NCBI RefSeq assembly: GCF_016801865.2
Contig: NC_068938.1
Span: forward strand, 51,724,493 to 51,788,492
From: Culex pipiens pallens
Lineage: Eukaryota; Arthropoda; Insecta; Diptera; Culicidae
DNA: 64,000 nucleotides
Reading direction: 5' to 3'
The notes under the pieces are model-generated. The model worked only from the letters and a program-made list of their open reading frames with translations, made no database searches and was not told where the DNA came from. Position 1 is the first letter of the stretch. The number at the start of each line of letters is the position of its first letter. Positions 45,801-57,788 of this stretch are shown here, piece after piece. The translations under genes were made by a program, and so were the position numbers.

Positions 45801-46039
45801 CACGCTTAAAATTTCTACCGAATTCGGTAGAGTTTACCGAATTTTCAAATGCTAAACAGTTCGGTAAACTGATAACAACAGAATTCGGTGAAAACTTACC
45901 GAAATTCGGTAATGAAGTTCATTATTGTACATCGTACAACCGATTTTCAGTAAAATTTTGTTCATTTTGAAAGATGGTTTACCGATCTGAACTTAGCCGA
46001 TTTTTCAACTACCGAATTCGGTAAAAAAATCTAAGTGTG
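45801..46039. mobile_element. MITE with CACGCTTA/CACACTTA ends and CCGAATTCGG motifs, TA-flanked
   Basis: The left end CACGCTTAAAATTTCTACCG and the right end GGTAAAAAAATCTAAGTGTG are inverted; TA flanks both. The palindrome CTACCGAATTCGGTAG lies just inside the ends, and ACCGAATT/TTCGGTAA motifs recur through the 239 bp. A relic is at 17095-17190. Confidence 0.7.
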
Positions 46040-46041
46040 TA

Positions 46042-47811
46042 AATAATAATATTTTTTGTCTCTTGTGAACACTTAGTGATTTTATTCAGGTGCAGGCTTA
46101 AAAGTTTGAAATAAAGAATCATAACAAAATAATAATATAATTTATTGTAACTTCTTTTCAACCCTGCGTCACAGTCGGGTGCCCCTCGATTACAAGGGGT
46201 AAGTACGCGTTATTGTTTCCTCCCTGTGCCACCCATTTTGTAAGAAACCACCTCTCTCCCTCCCCTCTTATCATTGCACTTCTGTTCCAAGAAATTAATA
46301 AAGTGTAAATTAAGCGGAGAAAATCGTGTTTTTATGGCCACTAAGTGCAAATAATGCCTTTCAATTTGCCTTTTTAATTGTCTTTGCAACTCATCCTAGC
46401 ATTGAAATGGGGATTTGAGATGGTAAGAAAAAAAAACAAGAGGGAGTTTGAGACTCTTGCCTGCCATCTTTACGGTGTGAGATCCACCTGGAATCCCTGC
46501 TTTTATGAGCAGTTGGGGATCACTAATTAGCCTAGCCGTTAATTGCGTGTAGTTTGTCGGTTTAGCAGTGATGCCCTATACCTTGCAATGGGAAGTATCT
46601 TGTCGGTTGCATTCGAAATGAATATCCCAATGATATTCAGCGATACTTTTCTCATTGTTAATGCGTTCTCGACCGCGAACTGACCGTAGCTAATGGGGAT
46701 ATATCTACTAAATAGAGCCATTTTTCACTGTCCAGAACTAACGAGTTCGGAAGTCCCTGTTTCTGAACAGCTAATAAAAATTGTTGAAGGTGGTAAGCAT
46801 GTGGAGGAGTAATTAAATATTCTCTTTTATCAGAAAGTTAGCGATTATGAAATTGTATATTTTATATGTTCAAACGCAAATTTGAAGCATTAATGTTTAT
46901 CAGACAGATGAAAAAATATCTACAAAGGTCAATGAGTCGAAAACTATGCGTCAAACATTTGTTCCAGCACTCGTTTCCCTGCGCCAGATGCCGACGCCAG
47001 CCTCATACGTGTAGTAAAATATTTCAACTATTTTTTCCTTCCTGAACACCGCCACCGAAACCTAATGTGACTGTATCATTTATTTAGGTAATTTATTTAA
47101 AAAAGAAGAAAGACAAACGAAAAAAAAGAGATAGACTCGTTAAAATTATCCCGGAATGTCGTTAAACTTGTTGAAAGGATAACAAATTCGAGAAACTCTT
47201 TCAGCTGCGCGCCGGCGTTGTCATCTTTGGGGAAGTGTGGTCTAGGACTCTGACGGAACAGCCCAAAATTGGAGTTAATTTTCGAACCGTTTTGTTGTGC
47301 CTCGTTTTCTGTTTTCTTTTAATAGATATTGTGGTTGATGTTCCGCAGGTAGCTACAGAAGCTATCTTAATTTGGAAGCAGTTCTCTAAACTGGGCGTTT
47401 GTCCCTGTGGTGGGTGCTTATCTTAACGAGCGTCGTTTGGACGACTCTTCTAGTGATAGTCTCTAAGAGCAGACCGACTGGGTGTTGTTTGGTTTTCTCT
47501 AGCCCGGTGGTCTATTGGAACATAAAAGTTGGTTCTCTGCCAGCAGCATCAAGCCATCAGGTGTTTGAGGTTTACCGTAGAATTTATTGAACAGACTTGA
47601 CTCCTTGACTTTTTAAATTTTAAATCCTTTTAATGAAATAAAGATTCAAAAATATTTTGTGTTAACATTGGTTTTAAAACAATTTTAGTAATTTATTAGG
47701 ATACCACAGAGGCGCAGTTATCTAAGAAAACTATAAATGGTGTTTATTCGTATTTTCATATTTGGTTGAAACTTTTTGGTAAGGATATTTGGCATCATAG
47801 GTACAGTCATC
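46042..47811. other. No confident gene
   Basis: Mixed AT-rich and moderate-GC sequence. 47140-47600 has two overlapping 63-codon plus-strand frames, one with a hydrophobic stretch (LLCLVFCFLLIDIVVDV), but neither has splice or start support. Confidence 0.3.
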
Positions 47812-47813
47812 CC

Positions 47814-48447
47814 ACATATTCGGAACACCCACAAATTCGGAACACTTTTGTGGTAATTTGTCAATAACATGCCAAATGCAGCTTTTCTGTCGACCCTACT
47901 ATTTTTAGGACCTTCATTTGGACATTCTCTTGCTATTTCACGGGTAAAAGTAGTACTTTTTGAATAAAAAACCTCTTTTCAAGACTATTTTATCCAGAGC
48001 AGCAAAACACTGCCTCCAAATTGCCTGTTTCATAATTGTGGAATGTTATTGTGCCTCCCACAATTGTGGAACACCTGATTTTCACTGATATTTTTACAAA
48101 AAAAGTTATCAGACCATTCATAAAACATAACTAAGCATGAGTTTCGTTGGTGTTAGTGCCTGAAGTCATTATTTTGTAAAAATTATGTACTCATGGAGAG
48201 AACCAAAGTTTGTTTACATCCGTAAGAAAAAGGTGTTCCGAATTTGTGGATTTCAAGGGTCAAAGTTTTTCTTCAAAAACTTGATATAAAAGTTAAAATT
48301 TGCAGTTGTTCGATACAGCATTCGAAAGATCGCAAGAAAAGCTTTCAAATGAAGGTAAAAGCGAATCATTAAGTTCAATCATTGATTTACTATGATTTTT
48401 TGAACATTGGCCGATCTGTAAACTGTTCCGAATATGAGGGATGGCTG
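47814..48447. mobile_element. Tc1/mariner-type MITE, TA-flanked (copy 2)
   Basis: Ends CAGTCATCCCACATATTCGG and CCGAATATGAGGGATGGCTG, with TA at 47812-47813 and 48448-48449. Same family as 7409-8020 and similar in length (634 against 612 bp). Confidence 0.8.
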
Positions 48448-48460
48448 TACGCCCGTATAA

Positions 48461-48468
48461 GTCTCCAC
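48461..48468. repeat. 8-bp target duplication, left
   Basis: GTCTCCAC, repeated exactly at 51535-51542. Confidence 0.8.
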
Positions 48469-49276
48469 TAGGGTGCCCAGAAAAAATGACCCCCAGCTCC
48501 ACAAGCCGAAAACTGTTCACTAGGGTATTCTAAGCCTCTGTGCAAAATTTGAGCGAAATCGGTCAACATTAACCCATTGATACTCGGGCATGAAGTTTGT
48601 ATGGGAAAAATCGTCAAAATGTATGGAGAATCGGCACAGTTTCGTAATACTCCCTGTAGGTGGCGTTGCGAGTGTCCAAAGTTTGCCAAACGTGAGATTC
48701 TTATGTGAAATTTAATGCCCAACAACTTTGTAGAAGAGTGCAAGACGATCCGAGTTAACCCCAAAAAGTTATTAGCATTTTAGTGAAGTGGTCTCCAACC
48801 GACATGGCCAAAGGGCCTAATCCGGTATTGCCACTAAGGAAACAAGCATAAATTGTAATTTTGAGATATTTTTTGTTAAACAAAGAAAATAAAATCAACA
48901 AAATATGAATTAGACTTAATCGATCCAGCTGAATCCGAATTTAAAGGTTGATAGGCGAAATTTTCAAAGAGACGCAAGACATTCAAGATGGCGGCAAAGA
49001 TGGCGGCTGTATAGAAAACCATAAACACAAAGGGTATTATGCGACCTGCAAACGACTACTCAAATTTAACTAATCTTGGGGCTCTGAACACGATTAAGAC
49101 CACTACAGACTTCCAAACAGACAAGGTTATTCAAACCAAGATGGCGGCCAAGATGGCGGCTGTATAGAAAATCCTAAACACAAAGGGTATTATGCGACCT
49201 GCAAACGACTACTCAAATTTAACTAATCTTGGGGCTCTGAACACGATTAAGACCACTACAGACTTCCAAACAATGT

Positions 49277-49508
49277 TACTAAAATACTAAAATACTAAAA
49301 TACTAAAATACTAAAATACTAAAATACTAAAATACTAAAATACTAAAATACTAAAATACTAAAATACTAAAATACTAAAATACTAAAATACTAAAATACT
49401 AAAATACTTAAATACTAAAATACTAAAATACTAAAATACTAAAATACTAAAATACTAAAATACTAAAATACTAAAATACTAAAATACTAAAATACTAAAA
49501 TACTAAAA
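49277..49508. repeat. Minisatellite (TACTAAAA) x 29
   Basis: 232 bp of 8-bp units, uniform except for one TACTTAAA variant. It starts exactly at the inner end of the left arm. Degenerate units continue at 49736-49800, right of the nested MITE. Confidence 0.9.
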
Positions 49509-49735
49509 CACTTTGAAATCCCGATTATTTGACACCAACTGTTGTCAAACGAAAGGGGTCACTTTTTAGTTTGTCACACTCTTTACACAGAGCTCACAAT
49601 TACTACCATTTTATTTGATAGTATGTGTGAGTCCCATCACCGTTCGTCACTTTTTAGTTCGACTTTGTCAAACCAACGGGGTACAAACTTAAAAAGTGTC
49701 AATCGAAAAAGTGACCAACCACCGGGGATTGAGTG
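49509..49735. mobile_element. MITE nested in the minisatellite
   Basis: CACTTTGAAATCCC and GGGGATTGAGTG are approximate inverted ends. TACTAAAA flanks both sides; this could be an 8-bp duplication, or simply array units. The interior has paired GTCACTTTTTAGTT/AAAAAGTG phrases. 227 bp, non-coding. Confidence 0.55.
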
Positions 49736-51542
49736 TACTAAAATATCTAAATACTCAAATACTGAAATACTAAAACATTAAAATACTGAAATACTAAAAA
49801 AAACTAAAAACAATTCATTTCAAATAATTTCTTCAATATTTGTGAAGCCAAATTCAAATTTTCTATAGAAATGTTTATCAAATTTCAAGGAGATTTTTTA
49901 TTTTAAGATAGCATAGAAGCCCGTAACAGAAGAAAGTGTTATTATAATTGCTAAAACTATATTAAATAATCGATTTTACTTTAACTATTATTCAGGTCAA
50001 TCCACATTCTACGGGGCTGTAGCTGACCGTCCCATAATACCCTTTGTGTTTAGAATTTCTATACAGCCGCCATCTTGGTTTAAATAACCCTTGCTGCCCA
50101 ATTTTTTTTAGAATATTTTTATTTTTCTCGTATTCAGGAGGTCATTTTGAGCAACTTTTTTTCTACGAAAAACTTTACTTCTCTTGTTTTATATTTTCCT
50201 TGTTTCGTTTTAAGTATTTTAATTTACATTTATTTTGTTAAGTTTATGTTTGTTTTAGGTAGTATTTCGCATATTCTACCACCTCCTATCATTACATTTT
50301 GCCTATTCAATTTTTTCATGTTTTTAACGTAATTTTTTAATTTTTTTGCATGTTTTTCACATTTTCTGCTATACATTTTTAAAAACATTGACGAAGTCAC
50401 ATTAATCAAGTACTTCCAACCCACACAGTTTTTAAAATTTAAGGGTTCTTCTTTCCAATGCTTTTTAAAGATCAAAAATTTGTTGAACAATGGATTTTTG
50501 CCGATTTTTTAAATCGAAGCCCGTCTGAAGGCGGGGTTGGGTTGTAGAGGGATAATCTTGTCTGTTTGGAAGTGTGTAGTGGTCTTAATCGTGTTCAGAT
50601 CCCCTAAATTAGTTAAATTTGAGTGGTCGATTGCAGGTCGCATAATACCCTTTGTGTTTAGGATTTTCTATACAGCCGCCATCTTGGCCGCCATCTTGGT
50701 TTGAATAACATTGTCTGGAACATTGTTTGGAAGTCTGTAGTGGTCTTAATCGTGTTCAGAGCCCCAAGATTAGTTAAATTTGAGTAGTCGTTTGCAGGTC
50801 GCATAATACCCTTTGTGTTTAGGATTTTCTATACAGCCGCCATCTTGGCCGCCATCTTGGTTTGAATAACATTGTCTGTTTGGAAGTCTGTAGTGGTCTT
50901 AATCGTGTTTAGAGCCCAGATTAGTTAAATTTGAGTAGTCGTTTGCAGGTCGCATAATACCCTTTGTGTTAAGGGTTTTCTATACAGCCGCCATCTTTGC
51001 CGCCATCTTGAATGTCTTGCGTCTCTTTGAAAATTCTGCCAACCTTCAAATTCGGATTCAGCTGGATCGATTTAGTCTAATTCATACTTTGTTGATTTTG
51101 TTTTCATTGTTTGACAAAAAATATCTCAAAATTACAATTTTATGCTTGCTTTCCTTAGTGGCAATACCGGATTAGGCCCTTTGGCCATGTCGGTTGGAGA
51201 CCACTTCACTAAAATGCTAATAACTTTTTGGGGTTAACTCGGATCGTCTTGCACTCTTCTACAAAGTTGTTGGGCATTAAATTTCACATAAGATTCTCAC
51301 GTTTGGCAAACTTTGGACTCTCGCAACGCCACCTACAGGGAGTATTACGAAACTTTGCCGATTCTCCATACATTTTGACGATTTTTCCCATACAAACTTC
51401 ATGCCCGAGTATCAATGGGTTAATGTTGACCGATTTCGCTCAAATTTTGCACAGAGGCTTAGAATACCCTAGGGAACAGTTTTCGGCTTGTGGAGCGAGG
51501 TTTTGAAACATTTGCCCATATTCTGGTCACCCTAGTCTCCAC

Positions 51543-52130
51543 ACAAGTTTCCAGCCTTCAAGATCATACTAAATGAGCATGTGCATATTCTTAAATCTGT
51601 AACTTAGAAAGGGATTTTCTATTCGACGCTGTCTTCACGAAAGTGGTAGGTAAGGACATAGCAGGAAAAATGGGTGTGGGTAAGATCGTCTAAAATCGTT
51701 TCGTCGATTTTTCACCATTTCACAAAAAAAAAGTTTCTTTGAATAGGACGTTCTGCCGTAGGTTGTTGCGCCGAATGAGGATTTCGCCAAACGTAGACAA
51801 CAAAACAATTTCTGGTGAATAAAGATTATTTTTATTTATTTTTTGTGAGTTTTTGCAGTGTTTTCTTCATGGGTAGTTTTTAGAACACATTTTTTTTAGA
51901 TTTTTGTATTAATTCAAACATAATTGTTATAACTATGTGGTTTAAAAAACTATGACCTTTTGACTTCTTGAATCATGAGCAGTTCTTTGAATTATTTGAG
52001 AAGATAATGTTTATTTATTTCCGTGATTTTTTCCATTCTTACAAACATGAGAAGTAAAGCCGTTGCAAATATTTTTCAAAGATTTTGTCACCCTCTTTTT
52101 CAAAGTTTGCCCAAAAAATCAGGGGACAAA
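51543..52130. other. No gene seen
   Basis: AT-rich DNA between two elements; short open frames only. Confidence 0.35.
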
Positions 52131-52347
52131 CCCAAGTAACATTTTTTTCCAGGAGTTCTACAAGAGCTCTTCAAGATAGCTACAGCATAGCAGTTTGGAC
52201 CGCGGTAGGATAAAATTCTCTTCAAAACTTTTTCAGGAGTTTGAAAGAGTACTTGAAGAGAGTTTTATCCTACCGCGGTCCAAACTGCTATGCTGTAGCT
52301 ATTTTCAAGAGCTCTTGTAGAACTCCTGGAAAAAAATGTCACTTGGG
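52131..52347. mobile_element. Palindromic MITE, CCCAAGT ends
   Basis: CCCAAGTAACATTTTTTTCC and GGAAAAAAATGTCACTTGGG are near-perfect inverted ends, and the arms continue inward for about 90 bp (GCTACAGCATAGCAGTTTGG). The loop is short. 217 bp; AAA lies on both sides, but a target duplication is not certain. Confidence 0.75.
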
Positions 52348-52629
52348 AAATTTAGTCCTTCAAAAAACTTAAAAAAAAAGAATAGTTATCAGCTGAAAAC
52401 AATTAAAAATGTATTAATTTTGATAATTTTCCAATGCACAGCACCGCAAAAAGTTATTTTACACGAAAAAATAATATAGATTGATTCTTAGATACTTTGA
52501 ATACTAATTATTGCACAATAACTGGAGAAGGTTTTTTATTTAATTTTGAGTGTTGGCCATTGGCAAATTTTTGCCTGCATATAAGCATGAGCAATTCTTA
52601 AAAAACATTCTTTTTTATGTTTCATTTTT

Positions 52630-54304
52630 GAGCAGTTCTCTACGGAATCGGTCTTTTTTCTATAATTTTAATTTTTGTATTTTTTTATCCGGCTGGAACT
52701 TTTTGGTGGCTTTGGTATGCCCAAAAAAGCCACTTTGCATCATTAGTTTGTCCATATAATTTTCCATACAAATTTGGCAGCTGTCCATACAAAAATGATA
52801 TGTGAAAATTCAAAAATCTGTATCTTTTGAAGGAATATTTTGACCGAAGACACCAACAGCAAAGTTGTTGGTATGGATATGGACTACACTAAAAAAAATG
52901 ATACACGGTAAAATAAATTGGTGATTTTTAATTTCATGTTTTGGCACTAAAACTTGATTTGCAAAAAAACACTATTTTTAATTTGTTTTATATGTTTTAG
53001 AAGACATCAAATGCCAACTTTTCAGAAATTTCCAGAATGGGCAAAAAATCTTTGACCGAGTTATAATTTTTTGAATCAATACAGATTTTTTCAAAAAATC
53101 AAAATATTGGTCGCAAAAATTTTTCAACTTCATTTTTCGATGTAAAATCGAATTTGCAATCAAAATGTACTTTAGTGAATTTTCGATAAAGTGCACCGTT
53201 TTTATAAGTAAGTTATAGCCATATTTAGGTAACTTTTTTGAAAATAGTAGCAGTTTTTCATTTTTTTAAATTAGTGCCCATGTTTTACTAATGTTGATAT
53301 CTCAGCAACTAATGGTCCGATTCAAAATATTAAACTTTGCAACATTCATGAAATTTTCCGATCTTTTTGAAAAAAATATTTTCAAGGGCGTAATATGTTT
53401 TACGAAAAGATCGGAAAATTTCACGAATGCTTCATATTTTAACATTGTAAATCGGACCATTAGTTGCTGAGATATCAACATTAGAAAATGGTGGGTTGTT
53501 TGGGTGAGACTTAGAAAACATCAATTTTCTTGTTTTTTAACCTTTGCATGGCAATATCTTAACAACTAAGGATCGTATCAACAAAGTTCAACAAAGCAAA
53601 ATATAGAGAATTTTCTCAGCTCTTCAAAAATATTTTTTTCAAAGGTGGGCAAACATGGGAACTAATCTAAAAAAAATGAAAAACCGCTATTTTCAAAAAA
53701 GTTACCTAAAAATGGCTATAAGTTGAAAACGGTGCACTTTATCGAAAATTCACTAAAGTATTTTTTGATTGCAAATTCGATTTTACATCGAAAAATGAAG
53801 TTGAAAAATTTTTGCGACCGATATTTTGATTTTTTTGAAAAAATCAGTATTGATTCAAAAATTTATAACTCGGTCAATGATTTTTTGCCCATTCTGGAAA
53901 TTTCTGAAAAGTTGGCATTTAATGTCCTCTAAAACATATAAAAAATAAAAAAAATTAAAAATAGTGTTTTTTTTTGCAAATTAAGTTTAAGTGACAAAAA
54001 TTGAAATCAAAAATCACCAATTTTTTTTACCGTGTATCATTTTTTTTTCAGTGTAGTCCATATCCACACCTACAACTTTGCTGAAGACACCAAATCGATC
54101 AAAAAATTCCTTCAAAAGATACAGATTTTTGAATTTTCACATATCATTTTTGTATGGACAGCTGCCAAATTTGTATGGAACATTATACGAACGAACTAAT
54201 GATGCAAAACGGCTTTTTTGGGCATACCTAAGGCACCAAAAAAGTTTCAGCTGGATTAAAAAATACAAAAACAATCGAATGACCGAAATCTCAGAGAATT
54301 GCTC
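52630..54304. mobile_element. Long inverted-repeat element, GAGCAATTC family copy B
   Basis: Ends GAGCAGTTCTCTACGGAATC and TCTCAGAGAATTGCTC. Imperfect arms of about 700-800 bp mirror each other around about 53467 and share phrases with copy A at 15078-15970. Matching open frames on opposite strands (52978-53196 and 53723-53932) are products of the mirror symmetry. No transposase. Confidence 0.7.
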
Positions 54305-54580
54305 TTTTGCAATGCAATTTCAAAATGTTTGAAAGAGTATGCCAAATTTATTTTTGTAAGATCTTTTTTTCGTTTCAAACATGAGTAGTTTCTTGGAAGT
54401 TGAAGAGTTTAGAGACAAAAATTAGTCTGTGAGTTTTTGTCTTTTTTGCAGCTTCTTAATCAATGATCAGCAGAAAATTTTAAAATAATTGTGTTCCTAA
54501 AATAATACTTCCTAATTTTTGTTTTCTTTCCAGGAAGATAAGTTCTTTGAATTTCCAGAAAGATAAGTTTTTTTATGAAG

Positions 54581-54767
54581 GAGTGATTGCATAAGACTAA
54601 AGTATAAATAGAATAAATTTACTTAGTAACTTTTTTTCAGACGGAAATCGGTAAAAATTGTTGCCGAAATAGAGGAGTGATTGCATAATTCTAAAGTATA
54701 AATAGAATAAATTTACTCAGTAACTTTTTTCAGACGGAAATCGGTAAAAATTGTTGCCGAAATAGAG
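54581..54767. repeat. Tandem duplication of 94 bp
   Basis: Two adjacent copies begin GAGTGATTGCATAA and contain CAGACGGAAATCGGTAAAAA; they differ by a few substitutions and one T in a homopolymer. Confidence 0.85.
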
Positions 54768-56285
54768 CCAAAAATGTCCAATTTGCCATATTGCCGATTT
54801 AGGCCAAGATATAGATGCGACCATGTCGGACTATAGTCTTCAATGTTATTAAAATCTTGGAATACAATTAAAATTATATGTATTTTTCTGGCTAACATAT
54901 TAACATTTTCAAGATTTTGGCATAATATTTATTATGTTCGTCTACAGCTCCCTCACAGATTCTGGATCAGACAATCTAAGGAACAAAAAGTTGGCTTTTA
55001 CAGTATCACCCCTTTCCACGGTGTTCTCAAATGAGTTGAAACCCAAAACAAAAGCTCAACTCTAGCAGCTTAAAATCCAATAAAACCAAATAATCCGATT
55101 CAGACCGATATCTACAAAAAAAAAACAAACTTTAACACGCTTCCAGTCATTGACTTCTTGGGTGGTAGAACGTTCTCCAGTATCCAAACCTAAATCAAAC
55201 CCAAAACGGTTCTTGCTCTGACTTCTGGTCTGGTGATTCCTCGGCGAGAAGAATGTTTTCCAGCCTCACGGCTTAGAACTTGGTGCGCGCGGCACATAAA
55301 ATGGAACTGTTATCAGCTCAATTATGATAACGACCTACTTTTAATTCCCTTTCGGGGTGGGGAACTTTGGTTCGGTTCCACCTTCAGGACCACCACCGGA
55401 GGTCTTTCGTGGAGCCCATTCGAAAGTGATATTGGCAAATGCCATTATAATATTAATGCGAAATAAAATTCGAATAAAATTAATATCAGAGTGGTAAGGA
55501 ATTGATAAGCATGAATATTTATTGGCGCTCGGTAGGTTCTGCGATGTGGCTGACTGAGGTCGTCGTGTAACCGCGGGAGTCCCTTACTGGAAGACCCCCA
55601 GCGCAAGATTCGTCGGTTGGCGTTCCGGATGGTTATTGCTTTATTTATAGCATTGTGCAGCCCGGGAGCGATCCCATTGGCCACACCGCCAACTGATGTC
55701 CAAACAGGGGAAGCTCATTTGAATTTTAAATGTTTTTTTTTCTGCTCTCGATGGATCACCGCCGTCGGACGTTCTTCCCGGAGGTGGCCACGTGAGGTGT
55801 GCATATCGGTTAGGTGAATTCAATTTGTATATTTGCATGCCGACTGCCAGGAATTTGACCGCGCGATGTGCGAGCTTGCTCTGAGGAGAAGTTTAAGAAG
55901 GGGAAAAAATATCGAAAAATACTTTTATCGCACTTGGGAACAAATCAGAAGTCGCCGACGCCGCCGCCGCCGCTAACGAGGGAGGTGATTCGGAAGCTCT
56001 GCACGTCGATAAGTTATCAACGGTAGCAAATTTTTGCAATTAGTTTGGAGGTAGGAGGTTAATATCTGAGAATTACAGAGCCTTCAATTGGTAGAAAGTG
56101 GCGTTGATAAAATTATTTTTAAAAAATAATAACTTACTGAAAACTAGAAAAATATGAATTGCATATCTATCCTCTTTACTATTCATCACACTACCAGGAA
56201 TGCAATCTTTCATAACGAACCACTATGTATCGAGCGATGATCCTGCATATGATTCATTCAAGCACATTTCAATTTGGCAGATGTA
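54768..56285. other. No confident gene
   Basis: 55140-56050 is less AT-rich and apparently single-copy, with open frames of 60-80 codons on both strands and no recognisable product. A CCGCCGCCGCCGC run lies at about 55960-55972. It could be a non-coding exon or regulatory DNA. Confidence 0.3.
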
Positions 56286-57786
56286 CAGTGAGTCAAATAT
56301 TTGTCCGTACCCCCCCGTACGGGAAATGTTTGTGATATAAAAGTACATAAAATTCGACTAAAGTGCCATGTTTTATACATCAATCGACGCGGCAGAATGT
56401 CCTCTTTAAGACACTGTCATTGGATTTGCAAAAAACTTTTTCTTGAAAAATACAAAAATTGTTTACTGAAAAAAGTCAAAAAAAAGAGGTCAAATAATTG
56501 TCCGTACCCCTAGTAAAAGTACAAAATCTGATCGATTTAAGTGAATTCATTTATGAAATGTTGTTTCAGTGTCAAATACTAGTACCTTTAGCCAGTTTGT
56601 GACAACTTTGAACTTCTGATAAGTTTGTTTAGTTAATTTATATTAAAAATTGGATTAAATTTAGTTTTTTAAAGTAAAACTTGTCAAAACATTAGTTTAT
56701 AAACAACTATTTTTATAAAATTGCTATTTTGTGTTGTAAGAGTCTCTATTGAACAAGTTTCAACAATATTTGTTCAAAATATACATTGATTTCATCTTTT
56801 TTATTGACATTTTTCGACCAAAAATACTGTTTCGGAACAATACCGTTAAACAATCCGGATTGTCCCGGAACCGGTTCAACCCCTCGGAGGGAAATTTTGT
56901 GGTGATCAGATAGAGGACAAAAAAACCCACCTCTTGCAATTTGAAGCATCCAATTTCGTCCACTACAGCCCGATTACGAGTCCCTAGTCTGAAATTTGAA
57001 ATTTTCAAATTCCCCAAGCAAAACATTCTGACCCAGAACGGTACAGAAATTCTCAGCACGGAAAGTGAAAATTTCAAATTTCAGACTAGGGACTCGTAAT
57101 CGGGCTGTAGTGGACGAAATTGGATGCTTCAAATTGCAAGAGGTGGGTTTTTTTGTCCTCTATCTGATCACCACAAAATTTCCCTCCGAGGGGTTGAACC
57201 GGTTCCGGGACAATCCGGATTGTTTAACGGTATTGTTCCGAAAAAGTATTTTTGGTCGAAAAATGTCAATAAAAAAGATGAAATCAATGTATATTTTGAA
57301 CAAATATTGTTGAAACTTGTTCAATAGAGACTCTTACAACACAAAATAGCAATTTTATAAAAATAGTTGTTTATAAACTAATGTTTTGATAAGCTTTACT
57401 TTAAAAAACTAAATTTAATCCAATTTTTAATATAAATTAACTAAACAAACTTATCAGAAGTTCAAAGTTGTCACAAACTGGCTAAAGGTACTAGTATTTG
57501 ACACTGAAACAACATTTCATAAATGAATTCACTTAAATCGATCAGATTTTGTACTTTTACTAGGGGTACGGACAATTATTTGACCTCTTTTTTTGACTTT
57601 TTTCAGTAAACAATTTTTGTATTTTTCAAGAAAAAGTTTTTTGCAAATCCAATGACAGTGTCTTAAAGAGGACATTCTGCCGCGTCGATTGATGTATAAA
57701 ACATGGCACTTTAGTCGAATTTTATGTACTTTTATATCACAAACATTTCCCGTACGGGGGGGTACGGACAAATATTTGACTCACTG
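56286..57786. mobile_element. Tc1/mariner-like IR/DR fold-back element, full copy
   Basis: TA at 56284-56285 and 57787-57788 flanks CAGTGAGTCAAATATTTGTC and its complement. Arms 56286-57006 and 57066-57786 are each 721 bp and nearly identical, leaving a 59-bp centre. Inner and outer GTCAAATA.TTGTCCGTACC motifs about 200 bp apart mark the IR/DR layout. No transposase is encoded. The copy at 35576-36708 lacks the inner part of one arm and the centre. Confidence 0.85.
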
Positions 57787-57788
57787 TA

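Larger units (their letters stand above)
48469..51534. mobile_element. hAT-like fold-back element with tandem subrepeats in the arms
   Basis: The left end TAGGGTGCCCAGAA and the right end TTCTGGTCACCCTA are inverted and bordered by an exact 8-bp duplication, the hAT signature (P elements also make 8 bp, but the ends fit hAT better). Left arm about 48469-49276, right arm about 50550-51534. Both hold units of about 150-160 bp with GGCTCTGAACACGATTAAGA and ATGGCGGC motifs: two on the left, three on the right. The centre carries a (TACTAAAA)n array with another MITE inside and AT-rich filler. 3,066 bp, no transposase. Open frames in the arms are mirror images and not genes. Confidence 0.8.

Noticed and set aside
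48468..51506. Two similar open frames of over 90 codons at both ends of the hAT-like element
   Set aside because: They are the two inverted arms read in mirrored frames; no transposase motifs are present.
56301..57771. Recurrent 70-105-residue frames also seen near 35.6-36.7 kb
   Set aside because: They lie in the arms of a Tc1-like element and lack DDE/D or helix-turn-helix motifs.
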